Assembly: GCF_036345995.1 (NCBI RefSeq)
Contig: NZ_CP107796.1
Coordinates: forward strand, 1,550,001 to 1,614,000
Direction of reading: 5' to 3'
DNA: 64,000 bases
Source: Streptomyces sp. NBC_00557
Lineage (GTDB): Bacteria; Actinomycetota; Actinomycetes; Streptomycetales; Streptomycetaceae
The notes under the pieces are model-generated. The model was given only the letters and a program-made list of their open reading frames with translations. It did no database searches and was not told the DNA's origin. Positions 6,299 to 14,286 of this stretch are shown piece by piece (position 1 is the first letter of the stretch; every line of letters begins with the position of its first letter). Both the position numbers and the translations under genes were made by a program.

Positions 6299-8590
6299 TC
6301 AGGCGGCCCGCTCGTCCTCCGTGCCGCGGGGCTCGGCGTCGGCGGGCTCGGCACCGGCGGGCGCGGGGGCGGGGCGGGCTGTTTCGGTGCCGCCGTCCCC
6401 GGTGTCGGTCAGCGGCACCTGGGGGCCGTTCAGCTCGTCCAGCCAGCGGCGCAGTATCCGGTGCACCTGCTCGGCGCCGGCCGGTTCCTCCTCGCCGGCG
6501 GCCGGTGCGGACAGCTCCAGCGGCGAGAGCAGGAACGGCCGTGACTGGGCGCCGCCGAGACCGCCGTGCGAGCCGATCTGCTCCTCGAAGGCGAGGACCT
6601 CGCCGTCGGCGGGGTCGAACGCGGAGTTCACCATGATGTCGGCGGTGTGCGGGAAGGAGTGGGTGCGGCGGACCGCGTCGGCGGCGCCGGGCCCGAAGCG
6701 GGCCAGCGGACCGGGCTGGTCGTCGAGCTCGGCGAGCGGGATCTCGGCGCCGTGAGGGCCCAGCACCACGCCGTCGTGCTCCTCGCTCGCCACCAGCACG
6801 AAGCCGATGCCGGGGTGGTTGGCGAGGGTGGTGAGCAGCGCGGGGTGGCGGGCGTCGATCTCCTCCTTGGTCAGGCGGTGCGGCACGTCGGGGAAGGAGA
6901 CCAGGCCCAGGTTGCCGGAGGCCAGCACGATCGGCTCGGAGCCGCGGGCGGGCCGCTGCTGCTCGCCCTTCTCCTCCACGGGCCGGCGCAGCGCGGCCCG
7001 GACGGCGGCCCGTGCCTCGGCGCCGCTGCGGGTGCCTTCGGCGCGGCGCGGCACGTGCAGTCCGCAGCCGGCCCGCACCAGGTCGGCGAGGGTGAGGCCG
7101 TAGCGGGAGCGGAAGGTCTCGCCGGGGCTCTGCCCGTGGTCGGAGAGGACGACGATGCGGTACGGCCGGGGGGAGTGTTCGGCGACCCGCTCCAGGAGGG
7201 CGAGGCAGCGGTCGAGGCGCTGGAGCACCTTCCCGGCGTCCCGGCTGCAGGGGCCCGAGTGGTGGGCGACCTCGTCGTAGGCGACGAGGTCCGCGTAGAC
7301 GGCGGTGCGGCCGGCGAGCATGTCGCCCATCACCGCCGCGACGACGACGTCCCGTTCGACGACTGTGGCGAAGGCGCGGACCAGCGGGTAGAGGCCGCCG
7401 CGGCTCACCCGGGGGCGCTGTCCGCGGATCCGGGCGCGGACGGACTGGCCGATCTCGCGGGCCACCTCGGCGACGAACGACAGCGCGGTGCGCACGGCGT
7501 TGGCGGGGTCGGAGAAGTAGGCGAAGTAACCGGCGCGGGAACGGTTCTCCCGGCCCCGCCGGCGGGCGGCGATGGACAGCACGAGGGCCTGTTCGCCGGC
7601 GCCGCCGCTGAAGAGGTTGCCGCGGCTGGCGCCGTCCACGGTGAGCAGCCCGCCGCTGCCCGTGCGCAGCACGGCGCGGCGCTGCAACTCGGCCGCGCTC
7701 GTCGGCCGGTTGCACACCATCACCTCCCCGCGGTCCTTCTCGTACCAGCGGAACGCCGGCACGTCGAAAGTGCTGCCGTGCAGGATGCCGAGCTGGCTGG
7801 CGCCGGTCTGGCTCGACCAGTCGGTGCGCCAGGGGGTGAGGCGGTGGGTCGGCGTCGGGCTGTCGCCGGTCGGCCGTGTGCCGTCGACGTCGGACCGGTC
7901 ACCGGTGGACCGTGTACCGTCGACGGCGCACAGGTCGTCCGTCGGCCGTATGCCGTCGCCGGTCGGCCGTATGCCGTCGCCGGTGGACCGTATGCCGTCG
8001 CCGGCCGACAGCCAGCGGGCCACCGTCGGCATCAGTCCCTTGCCGACCGCGTCCAGGAGCACGTCGCGGCCGACGCCGTCGAGTTGGACGAAGACCAGGC
8101 CGGGCGTGGTGGGGCAGGGCGGGTCGGATCTGCGGCGGCGGGCGGCCAGGCGGTGCAGCCGGCGCCGGTAGGCCTCGTCGTCGCGTACGGCTAGGGCGGC
8201 GCCGGTGGCCGACGCCACGGCGGACATCACCGCGGCCACGATGACGGCGGTCTCCGGGGCGGCCTCGCCGTGGCCGGAGGGGTTGATGCGCAGGGCGAGC
8301 AGCAGCAGCGAGCCGTTGAGGAAGAAGACCAGCAGGCCGAGTACGAGGGCGGGCACCAGCAGCAGGAGCCTGACCAGCAGCGGCCAGACCACGGCCGACA
8401 GCACGCCGAACGCACCGGCGCCGCACGCGGCGGTGACGGCGATGCGGGTGGCGCTGTCGCCGTCGGCGGACTGGAGCCGGAAGTCGGGCAGGACGGCGGC
8501 CAGTGCCAGCATGGTGAGGGTGGACACCGCCCATACGGCGATGATCCGTCCGAACTGACCGGCGACCCGCCGCCACCGCACCCCTCGCAC
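6299..8590 (-). CDS. Holin-like membrane domain fused to alkaline-phosphatase-superfamily domain, with repeat insert
   Basis: 763 residues. Residues about 12-135 hold four hydrophobic segments of the phage-holin-4 type. Residues about 163-720 are a type I phosphodiesterase/alkaline phosphatase domain: metal and catalytic positions include FVQLDGVG (170), the TGAS segment (262-265, probable Thr nucleophile), YDEVAHHSG, SDHGQS and SHGGLGG. Residues 197-247 interrupt this domain with degenerate 7-residue repeats (GDGIRPT type) between ARWLSA and HRLTPW. The substrate is unknown; the active site is probably extracytoplasmic or membrane-proximal. The C-terminal 40 residues are Ala/Pro/Glu-rich. 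The GTG start has GAGG about 11 bases upstream, and another GTG nine bases downstream is possible. Confidence 0.85.
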   Translation of the reverse strand: MRGVRWRRVAGQFGRIIAVWAVSTLTMLALAAVLPDFRLQSADGDSATRIAVTAACGAGAFGVLSAVVWPLLVRLLLLVPALVLGLLVFFLNGSLLLLALRINPSGHGEAAPETAVIVAAVMSAVASATGAALAVRDDEAYRRRLHRLAARRRRSDPPCPTTPGLVFVQLDGVGRDVLLDAVGKGLMPTVARWLSAGDGIRSTGDGIRPTGDGIRPTDDLCAVDGTRSTGDRSDVDGTRPTGDSPTPTHRLTPWRTDWSSQTGASQLGILHGSTFDVPAFRWYEKDRGEVMVCNRPTSAAELQRRAVLRTGSGGLLTVDGASRGNLFSGGAGEQALVLSIAARRRGRENRSRAGYFAYFSDPANAVRTALSFVAEVAREIGQSVRARIRGQRPRVSRGGLYPLVRAFATVVERDVVVAAVMGDMLAGRTAVYADLVAYDEVAHHSGPCSRDAGKVLQRLDRCLALLERVAEHSPRPYRIVVLSDHGQSPGETFRSRYGLTLADLVRAGCGLHVPRRAEGTRSGAEARAAVRAALRRPVEEKGEQQRPARGSEPIVLASGNLGLVSFPDVPHRLTKEEIDARHPALLTTLANHPGIGFVLVASEEHDGVVLGPHGAEIPLAELDDQPGPLARFGPGAADAVRRTHSFPHTADIMVNSAFDPADGEVLAFEEQIGSHGGLGGAQSRPFLLSPLELSAPAAGEEEPAGAEQVHRILRRWLDELNGPQVPLTDTGDGGTETARPAPAPAGAEPADAEPRGTEDERAA
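7850..8002 (-). repeat. 21-bp-unit tandem repeat inside the phosphatase gene
   Basis: About seven imperfect units based on GCCGTCGCCGGTCGGCCGTAT, read in frame as GDGIRPT-type heptads with diverged copies (DGTRSTG, DGTRPTG). The three units nearest the 5' end of the gene are almost identical, pointing to recent slippage or recombination. Confidence 0.8.
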
Positions 8591-8752
8591 GCCTCGTCCA
8601 CCTCACGTCCCGGCCCTCCCCGCCCGCGCGGTGAAAGGGCCCTCTCCGGCTTCGCCGGCCCACCGGGCCGGGACCCACCTTGTCATACCGGACACGGCAC
8701 GCCGGGGGCCGTAGTCGGCGTGAGCGGCCCGGCGGACGGTGAGGCCGGGGTG

Positions 8753-9190
8753 TCAGCGGCCGTCGTAGCCGGCCGTCGGCATGGACAGCCGGCGGTGCAC
8801 ACGGGCCTTCATCTGCGCGTCGTACGACGGCTCGGCCCGCCCGACGGTCTCCACGCGCACGCCGCGGCGCGCGCACTCGGCGGTGAACGCCTCCACCGAG
8901 GACAGGGCGCGTCGCAGGACGCGCATGCTGGGCGCGACGAACACGTCCACGCCGGGCCGGACGCCGTCCCACAGGGCGCCGTGGTCGAAGCGCAGTCCGC
9001 CGACGAGGAGCTCCCGGGCGATGACGTATCCGCGTTCGGCGGCCCAGCGGGCGCACATGGCGTGCTGGCTGCGGGAGTCGACGAGGAAGGGGTCGGCCTC
9101 CAGTTCCTCCAGGGGAGCCAGGCTGGCGATGGCGATGACCCGCACCGGCGCGGATGCGGGCGTGTGGGAGGTACCCCGCGTCTGTCCCAT
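8753..9190 (-). CDS. Degenerate serine-recombinase-like (resolvase N-terminal fold) protein
   Basis: 145 residues. The order of elements resembles the N-terminal catalytic domain of serine recombinases: RVIAIASL (beta 1), then SQHAMCARWAAERGYVIARELL, then DVFVAPSMRVLRRALSSVEAF and ARRGVRVETVG. The usual Y-x-R-V-S catalytic strand is replaced by VIAIASL, and the R-P residues after the glycine-rich turn are not seen. No DNA-binding recombinase domain follows, so recombination is unlikely. It might bind DNA ends or simply be a relic fold. The ATG has GAGGTGAGGGGG upstream. It is divergent from the metallo-hydrolase gene. Confidence 0.5.
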   Translation of the reverse strand: MGQTRGTSHTPASAPVRVIAIASLAPLEELEADPFLVDSRSQHAMCARWAAERGYVIARELLVGGLRFDHGALWDGVRPGVDVFVAPSMRVLRRALSSVEAFTAECARRGVRVETVGRAEPSYDAQMKARVHRRLSMPTAGYDGR

Positions 9191-9238
9191 GGCGTCCCCC
9201 TCACCTCCGGGTTTCGTCGCCGACCCTACTCCTGCCCG

Positions 9239-9244
9239 TAGGCT
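9239..9244 (+). promoter_or_regulatory. -10-like element TAGGCT upstream of the metallo-hydrolase gene
   Basis: TAGGCT fits the TAnnnT form and lies 30 bases before the GTG start at 9275, leaving room for the AAGGAGG ribosome site. It is in the 84-bp region between divergent genes. No convincing -35 is seen. Confidence 0.3.
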
Positions 9245-9274
9245 TCGGGGAGTCGCGTGAAGGAGGCGTAGAGG

Positions 9275-10048
9275 GTGCCGGTGGAGATCACCTGGTGGGG
9301 TCACGCCACCTGCACGGTGCGGGACGGGAACATACGTGTGCTCACCGATCCTCTGTTCGCACGCCGGCTGGCGCATCTGCGGCGGCGCCGGGGCGCCCTG
9401 CCGCCGGCCGGGGCCCGTGCGGCGGACGTGGTGCTGGTCTCGCATCTGCACGCCGACCATCTGCATCTGCCCTCGCTCGCGGAGCTGGCCCCGGGCACGC
9501 GCCTGCTCGTGCCCCGGGGCGCACCACGGGCGGTGCCGGGTCTGCGCCGGCTGCGGCAGCTGCGGGTGACGGAGGTGGCGCCGGGGGACGAGGTGCGGAT
9601 CGGCGAGCTGCTGGTGCGGGTGGTGCCGGCGCTGCACGACGGGCGGCGGCTGCCGGTGGGCCCGCACCGCTCCCCCGCGCTCGGCTTCGTGGTGGAGGGC
9701 GAGGCGCGGACGTACTTCGCCGGGGACACCGGGCTGTTCGACGCGATGGCGGAGCGGGTCGGGCCGGTGGACGTGGCGTTGCTGCCGGTGGGCGGCTGGG
9801 GGCCGTATCTCGGCGCGGGACATCTGGACGCGGGGCGGGCGGCGCGGGCGCTGGCGCGGCTGGCGCCGCGGGCGGCGGTGCCGGTGCACTACGGGACGTA
9901 CTGGCCGATCGGGCTGGACGCGGTGCGGCCGCACGAGTTCCACGCGCCGGGTGACGAGTTCGTGCGGCTGGCGGCGGTGGCGGCGCCCGGGGTGGCGGTG
10001 CACAAGCTGGGGCACGGGGAGAGCGTGCGGCTGGAGGTCGCGCGGTGA
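9275..10048 (+). CDS. Metallo-beta-lactamase-fold hydrolase (UlaG-like)
   Basis: 257 residues. The zinc motif HxHxDH is SHLHADHLH (about residues 50-58). Further ligands are likely in PALHDGRR, YFAGDTGLF and VPVHYGTYWP. The opening ITWWGHATCTV and the fold order suit the lactonase/phosphodiesterase branch. The substrate is unknown. The GTG start is preceded by AAGGAGG. Its stop overlaps the GTG of the DedA-family gene (GTGA), so the two are co-translated. Another member of this fold is encoded at 10664-11887. Confidence 0.88.
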   Translation: MPVEITWWGHATCTVRDGNIRVLTDPLFARRLAHLRRRRGALPPAGARAADVVLVSHLHADHLHLPSLAELAPGTRLLVPRGAPRAVPGLRRLRQLRVTEVAPGDEVRIGELLVRVVPALHDGRRLPVGPHRSPALGFVVEGEARTYFAGDTGLFDAMAERVGPVDVALLPVGGWGPYLGAGHLDAGRAARALARLAPRAAVPVHYGTYWPIGLDAVRPHEFHAPGDEFVRLAAVAAPGVAVHKLGHGESVRLEVAR

Positions 10049-10656
10049 CCTGGCTCGCCGAGGCGTCGAGAGCGGCGACGGCCGAGTCCACGCGGCAGGC
10101 GGTGGGCTATCCGTCGCTGTTCCTGCTGGTGCTGATCGGCGCGCTGGTGCCGGTGGTGCCGACGGGCGCGCTGGTGAGTTCGGCGGCGGTGGTGGCGTTC
10201 CATCAGACGGCGCCTCTGTCGCTGGTCCTGGTGTTCGTGACGGCGTCGCTGGCGGCGTTCCTGGGGGACGCGGCGCTGTACTGGCTGGGGCGGCGCGGCA
10301 TGCGGTCCCGGAACGGCTCGCGGTGGCTGGAGGCGATACGGTCCCGGGCGCCGGAGGAACGGCTCGCGCAGGCGCGGGAGAAGCTGGCCGAGCACGGGAT
10401 CGCGGTGCTCGTGCTGTCCCGGCTGGTGCCGGCCGGCCGCATACCGGTCATGCTGGCCTGCCTCATGGCGGACTGGCCGCTCAGGCGGTTCTCGCGGGGG
10501 AACCTGCCCGCGTGTCTGGCCTGGGCGGCCACGTATCAGGTCATCGGGGTGCTGGGCGGGTCGTTGTTCAGGGAGCCGTGGGAGGGGGTCGCGGTGGCGG
10601 TGGCGCTGACCGTTCTGGTCGGCGCGGTGCCGGGTGTGGTCCGGCGGTTCCGGTAG
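10045..10656 (+). CDS. DedA-family membrane protein
   Basis: 203 residues with hydrophobic segments near residues 22-42, 55-85, 130-150 and 160-195. DedA features include the glycine/proline-containing first helix (LIGALVPVVPTGAL), FLGDAALYWLGRRG and the conserved SRLVPAGRIPVMLACLMADW region with the functional arginines. The family includes DedA/VTT proteins that move or help move lipids across membranes. It is coupled to the preceding metallo-hydrolase, which hints at a lipid-linked substrate for that enzyme, by inference. The stop is 7 bases from the convergent stop at 10664. Confidence 0.88.
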   Translation: MTWLAEASRAATAESTRQAVGYPSLFLLVLIGALVPVVPTGALVSSAAVVAFHQTAPLSLVLVFVTASLAAFLGDAALYWLGRRGMRSRNGSRWLEAIRSRAPEERLAQAREKLAEHGIAVLVLSRLVPAGRIPVMLACLMADWPLRRFSRGNLPACLAWAATYQVIGVLGGSLFREPWEGVAVAVALTVLVGAVPGVVRRFR

Positions 10657-10663
10657 CGGCGCC

Positions 10664-11887
10664 TCAGCCCGACGCCTCCAGCACCCGTGACGCCCCGACC
10701 GGCAGGTCCCACAGGTCCTCCCGCTCCAGCCCCGCCTTCTCCCAGGCAGCCCGCACTCTGGTGAGCGGTTCCAGGACGGGCTCCGCCGAGAGGATGAAGG
10801 TGCCCCAGTGCATGGGGGCCATGCGGCGGGCGCCGAGGTCGAGGGTGGCCTGGACCGCCTCCTCCGGGTCGCAGTGGACGTCGCTGAGCCACCAGCGGGG
10901 GTCGTAGGCGCCGATGGGCATGAGGGCGAGGTCGATGCCGGGATAGCGGCGGCCGATCCGGGAGAACCAGTGGCCGTAACCGGTGTCGCCCGCGAAGTAG
11001 AGGCGCTGTCCGCCGGCGTCGGTGAGGACCCAGCCGCCCCACAGGCTGTGGCAGGTGTCGGTGAGGGTGCGCTTGGACCAGTGGTGGGCGGGCACGAAGT
11101 CGAAGCGGACGCCGGACAGTTCGGCGCCCTCCCACCAGTCCAGCTCGGTGACGCAGGTGAACCGGCGGCGGCGGAACCAGCGGCCGAGGCCGGCGGGCAC
11201 GAACACCGGTGTGTCGTGCGGGAGTTGCCGCAGGGTGGGCGCGTCCAGGTGGTCGTAGTGGTTGTGGCTGATGACGACGGCGTCGACGCGGGGCAGGGAG
11301 GACCAGGGCACGCCCACGGGGGTGATGCGGGCCGGGGTGCCGAGGATGCGGCGGGACCAGACCGGGTCGGTGAGGACGGTGAGGCCGCCGATCCGCACGA
11401 CCCAGCTGGCGTGCCCGGCCCAGGTGACGGCGAGGGTGCGGGCGTCGACGCGGGGCAGCGGGGCGGGTGCGCACGGGAGCCGGGGGATGTCGGCCAGGCC
11501 CGCCGCGCCGGGACGTACGGCGCCCTCGCGGGCGAAGCGGGCGAGGGCCTTGAGGCCGGGCAGGGGGGCGGTGAGCCGGTCGTGGAAGGTGCGCGGCCAG
11601 ACGCGGTGTTCGCCGAGCGGGCGGGGCTCGGCCAGCGGGGGGAACGGGGGCGCCAGGGGGTCCTGGACGCCGGCGCCGCGGCTGGGCGCGGCGGTCGCGG
11701 TCGCCGTGGCCGGTGCGGCTGTCGCGGTGGCGGTGGCGGTGGCCGTGGCGCTCGCCGGGGTGGTCTCGCTCGCCGGAGCCGTGGGGGGCGCAGGAGTCGT
11801 GGTGGAGGCCGGAGTCGTGGTGCTCGTGGGGGTCGTCGGGGCCGGTGCGGGCTCGTGCGTCTCGGGCTCATGCGTCTGCTGCGTCAT
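10664..11887 (-). CDS. Metallo-beta-lactamase-fold protein (NAPE-PLD/UlaG-like) with Thr/Ala/Pro-rich N-terminus
   Basis: 407 residues. Residues about 2-70 are a low-complexity run of Thr, Ala, Pro and Ser (dipeptide TA repeats). Residues about 75-130 (RTFHDRLTAPLPGLKAL) and the catalytic domain follow, with SHNHYDHLD as HxHxDH and FVPAHHWSKR, LYFAGDTGYG and PMHWGTF for the remaining ligands, as in N-acylphosphatidylethanolamine phospholipase D-like proteins. No signal peptide is obvious. The ATG overlaps the stop of the aminotransferase-like gene (ATGA). Another ATG 15 bases upstream is possible but would overlap more. Confidence 0.85.
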   Translation of the reverse strand: MTQQTHEPETHEPAPAPTTPTSTTTPASTTTPAPPTAPASETTPASATATATATATAAPATATATAAPSRGAGVQDPLAPPFPPLAEPRPLGEHRVWPRTFHDRLTAPLPGLKALARFAREGAVRPGAAGLADIPRLPCAPAPLPRVDARTLAVTWAGHASWVVRIGGLTVLTDPVWSRRILGTPARITPVGVPWSSLPRVDAVVISHNHYDHLDAPTLRQLPHDTPVFVPAGLGRWFRRRRFTCVTELDWWEGAELSGVRFDFVPAHHWSKRTLTDTCHSLWGGWVLTDAGGQRLYFAGDTGYGHWFSRIGRRYPGIDLALMPIGAYDPRWWLSDVHCDPEEAVQATLDLGARRMAPMHWGTFILSAEPVLEPLTRVRAAWEKAGLEREDLWDLPVGASRVLEASG

Positions 11888-13140
11888 CGAGGAGGCTCCC
11901 ATCGCTGAGCGTCGTCGCGGAGATCGTCGAGGACCGACGTCAAGGAGGTCAACGCGCGTTGCACGTGTGGCAGTTCCAACGGCGCGGGTGAGGTGAGGCA
12001 TTCCATGCGTTCGTCGTCCGTGCTTCCCAGCAGGGGGCCGGTGGCGAGGCGTACACGCAGCGCCCCGAGGTCGTCGCCGAAGCGGTGGCCGCCGGGCGCG
12101 GGCATGCCGAGGCGGGCGGTGAGGAGGTCCTCCAGTTCCTGGGCGTCGCCGATGCCGTGCCCGGCGAGGGGTTCGCGCCACGGCCCGAGGTCGGCGTACA
12201 GATGGCGGCCGGCCTGCGGCGGGCGGGCGAGCGCCCCGGCGGCGACGACGGCTGCGTGCGCGGCGGCGGCCACGCGCGCGTGCAGGCGTACGGCGGCCTC
12301 GCGGCGCTCGGTGACGGGCGGGGGTTCGTCCAGGGCGTACCCGGCCGCGGCGGCGACGGGTGCGGCGATGCGGGCGCCGAGGGCGGTGAGGATGTCGAGC
12401 ACGCGCGCGTGGAGGTGCCGTCCGGACTCGGCGGCCGGGAAGCGGGCGACGGCGGCGGGCCAGCCCGGCGGCAGCAGGGAGCCGGCGAGATCGGTGACGA
12501 CGGTGACCCGGTCGGGCGCCATCTCGGCGGGACTGAGCAGGACGGTGTCCTTGGGGTGGTGCAGGGTGTCGCGCCACGTCTCGTCGCTGACCAGGTGCAG
12601 GCCCTCGGCGGTGGCGGCCTCGACGGTCTCGTGGAGCAGTTCGGGCGGGGCCACGGTGGCGGTGGGGTCGTCGGCGACGGACAGCACGAGCAGCCGGGGG
12701 TCGCCGCCCTCCGCGCGGACCCGGCGGACGGTCTCCAGCAGGGCGTAGGGGTCGGGGGCGCCGCCGCTCTCGGCGGGGGTGGGCACGTGGTAGGCGGGCC
12801 GGCCGAGCACCCGGGCGTACGGCGCCCACCAGGCGGCGCAGGGGCGCGGTACGAGGACGTCGCCGCCGTCCGAGGCGAGCGCGGCGGTGAGGGCGAGCAG
12901 CAGCGCGGGGGCACCGGGTCCGGCCGCCACCTGGTCGGGGACGGTGGGCAGTCCGCGCCGGGTCCAGTAGCCGCAGGCCGCTTCGAGGAGCGCGGGGGCG
13001 CCGCCGACCGGCTGGGCGTCGGTGCGGCTCGCGGCCGCGGCGAGTACGGCGGTGAGTTCGGGCAGGACCGGGAGGCCGTCGCCGGGGAGCGGCGGGCCGT
13101 AGCGGACGGGGCCGTGGCCTTCGGGGTCCGTCCGCCGCAT
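11884..13140 (-). CDS. Aminotransferase class I/II-fold protein lacking the PLP lysine
   Basis: 418 residues. The fold-type-I order is visible: GYWTRRGLPTVPDQVAAGPG (cofactor phosphate loop region), LSVADDPTATVAPPELL (position of the N-P-T-G motif), VSDETWRD (D-x-x-Y region) and a C-terminal RVRLATGPLLG arginine. The segment expected to hold the PLP lysine reads VVTDLAGSLLPPGWPAAV, with no lysine; the only lysine in the protein is in HHPKDTV. It is therefore probably not a standard transaminase. It is coupled through ATGA to the downstream metallo-hydrolase gene. Confidence 0.7.
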   Translation of the reverse strand: MRRTDPEGHGPVRYGPPLPGDGLPVLPELTAVLAAAASRTDAQPVGGAPALLEAACGYWTRRGLPTVPDQVAAGPGAPALLLALTAALASDGGDVLVPRPCAAWWAPYARVLGRPAYHVPTPAESGGAPDPYALLETVRRVRAEGGDPRLLVLSVADDPTATVAPPELLHETVEAATAEGLHLVSDETWRDTLHHPKDTVLLSPAEMAPDRVTVVTDLAGSLLPPGWPAAVARFPAAESGRHLHARVLDILTALGARIAAPVAAAAGYALDEPPPVTERREAAVRLHARVAAAAHAAVVAAGALARPPQAGRHLYADLGPWREPLAGHGIGDAQELEDLLTARLGMPAPGGHRFGDDLGALRVRLATGPLLGSTDDERMECLTSPAPLELPHVQRALTSLTSVLDDLRDDAQRWEPPR

Positions 13141-13364
13141 GTCCGCCTCCGCGCGGTCCTCGTGCCGTGTGCCGCCGGTCCGGGCCGGGTGGCCGGGCCG
13201 GGCTGTGTCCTGGTGTGCTGCCGTGTGCGATGGGGGGTGGGTCGGGCTGGGGGTTCCTTCGCGTCGGTGGTGGCTCGATGGTGAGCTGTGGAGTCCGTCG
13301 GTGCGAGGGCCTGCCGGTGCCCTCGGGAGGGTGTGTACCCGCGGGGCGGCACTCCAAGGGCGTG

Positions 13365-13379
13365 CCGGACGTTGTCCGG
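13365..13379 (-). terminator. Possible short terminator hairpin after the repeat-rich surface protein gene
   Basis: CCGGAC and GTCCGG form a 6-bp stem with a 3-base loop directly after the stop codon of the minus-strand gene. The rest of the 240-bp gap 13141-13380 presumably carries the promoter of the aminotransferase-like gene; no clear element is seen. Confidence 0.35.
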
Positions 13380-13380
13380 G

Positions 13381-14286
13381 TCACACGTCCGCTGACCTGC
13401 CCACGGAGGCGCGCCAGCGGCCGTACAGGCGGTAGCCGGCCCCGCCGCAGGCCGCGGCGATGAGCGTGGCGCCGGCGGCGAGGGCCGGGACCGAGTCGGT
13501 GAAGCTGCCGCCGGTACCGGCCTCGACCCCGTACTGCACGGTGGGCGGCTCGGCGTCGGGGCACGGTCTGGGGCCGGTGCAGCCGCGGCCGTCGCCATGG
13601 CCCGGGCCGACACCGTCGTGGCCGGGTCCCACGCCGTCGTGGCCGGGTCCCACGCCGTCGTGGCCGGGTCCCACGCCGTCGTGGCCGGGTCCCACGCCGT
13701 CGTGGCCGGGTCCCACGCCGTCGTGGCCGAGGCTGAGGCCGTCGTGGCCGGGGCTGAGGCCGTCGCGAGTCGGTGCGACGCCGTCGTGGCCGGGGGCGAT
13801 GCCCTGCGGGGACGGGAGATAGGGGTCACGGCCGGCGGCGAGGCCCGGGAAGGACGGAGAGGACGGAGCTACCTGAGAGGGCTGGACAGCCTGTGGGGGC
13901 TGAGGTGGTTGCGCCAGACCGAAACCGCCGCTCGGAGCGGCGCCCGGGGCCCAGCCCTCGCGGGTCGGCGTGACTCCCTGGAGGCTCGGGGCCCCCTCCC
14001 CACGGCCCGGAAAGGCGGGGTCGTAGCTCGGTGCGGCGGCGCCGTCGGGGACCGCTGCCAGGCCGCCCGGGACCGCGGCCGGGTCGCCCGGGACCGCGGC
14101 CGGAGCGCCGGGGAGCGCGCACTGCTGCGGTGCGGCGCACGGGCCGGGGACCCCCTCCGTGGTGGCGGTCTGCGCCGCGGGCGGGGCGCCGGGATCGATG
14201 TCGGCGGCTGCGGCGGGCCCCGCCACGGCGAGCACGGCACCGGCGGCGAAGGCGACGGACAGGGCACGGGCGGTGCGGCGGCGCAT
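13381..14286 (-). CDS. Secreted, C-terminally anchored repeat protein
   Basis: 301 residues. Residues 1-30 form a signal peptide ([23 protein letters not shown] cleavage region). The mature part is Pro/Gly/Ala-rich with PAAVPG repeats, then from about residue 165 a heptad repeat with six identical copies of GHDGVGP plus three diverged ones. The C-terminus has one membrane helix ([20 protein letters not shown]) followed by an Arg-rich tail, as in surface anchors without a clear LPXTG. Two Cys pairs ([15 protein letters not shown]) may form disulfides. The histidine-rich repeat might bind metal. The ATG has GAGGAG upstream. Function unknown. Confidence 0.75.
   Translation of the reverse strand: MRRRTARALSVAFAAGAVLAVAGPAAAADIDPGAPPAAQTATTEGVPGPCAAPQQCALPGAPAAVPGDPAAVPGGLAAVPDGAAAPSYDPAFPGRGEGAPSLQGVTPTREGWAPGAAPSGGFGLAQPPQPPQAVQPSQVAPSSPSFPGLAAGRDPYLPSPQGIAPGHDGVAPTRDGLSPGHDGLSLGHDGVGPGHDGVGPGHDGVGPGHDGVGPGHDGVGPGHDGVGPGHGDGRGCTGPRPCPDAEPPTVQYGVEAGTGGSFTDSVPALAAGATLIAAACGGAGYRLYGRWRASVGRSADV
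13609..13800 (-). repeat. 21-bp tandem repeats coding GHDGVGP heptads
   Basis: Six near-perfect copies of GCCGTCGTGGCCGGGTCCCA-type units, followed towards 13800 by three diverged units. The units stay in frame in the surface protein gene. The near-identity at DNA level suggests a copy number that varies between strains. Confidence 0.85.

Noticed and set aside
7850..8002. Second candidate CRISPR-like repeat block
   Set aside because: It lies within an intact reading frame, units abut without spacers.
8753..9190. Mobile element carrying a resolvase
   Set aside because: There are no terminal repeats, no transposase and no recombinase DNA-binding domain; the protein looks degenerate or domesticated.
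13609..13740. Regular 21-bp repeats looking like a CRISPR array
   Set aside because: The repeats have no unique spacers and continue in frame as a protein heptad; no cas genes are present.
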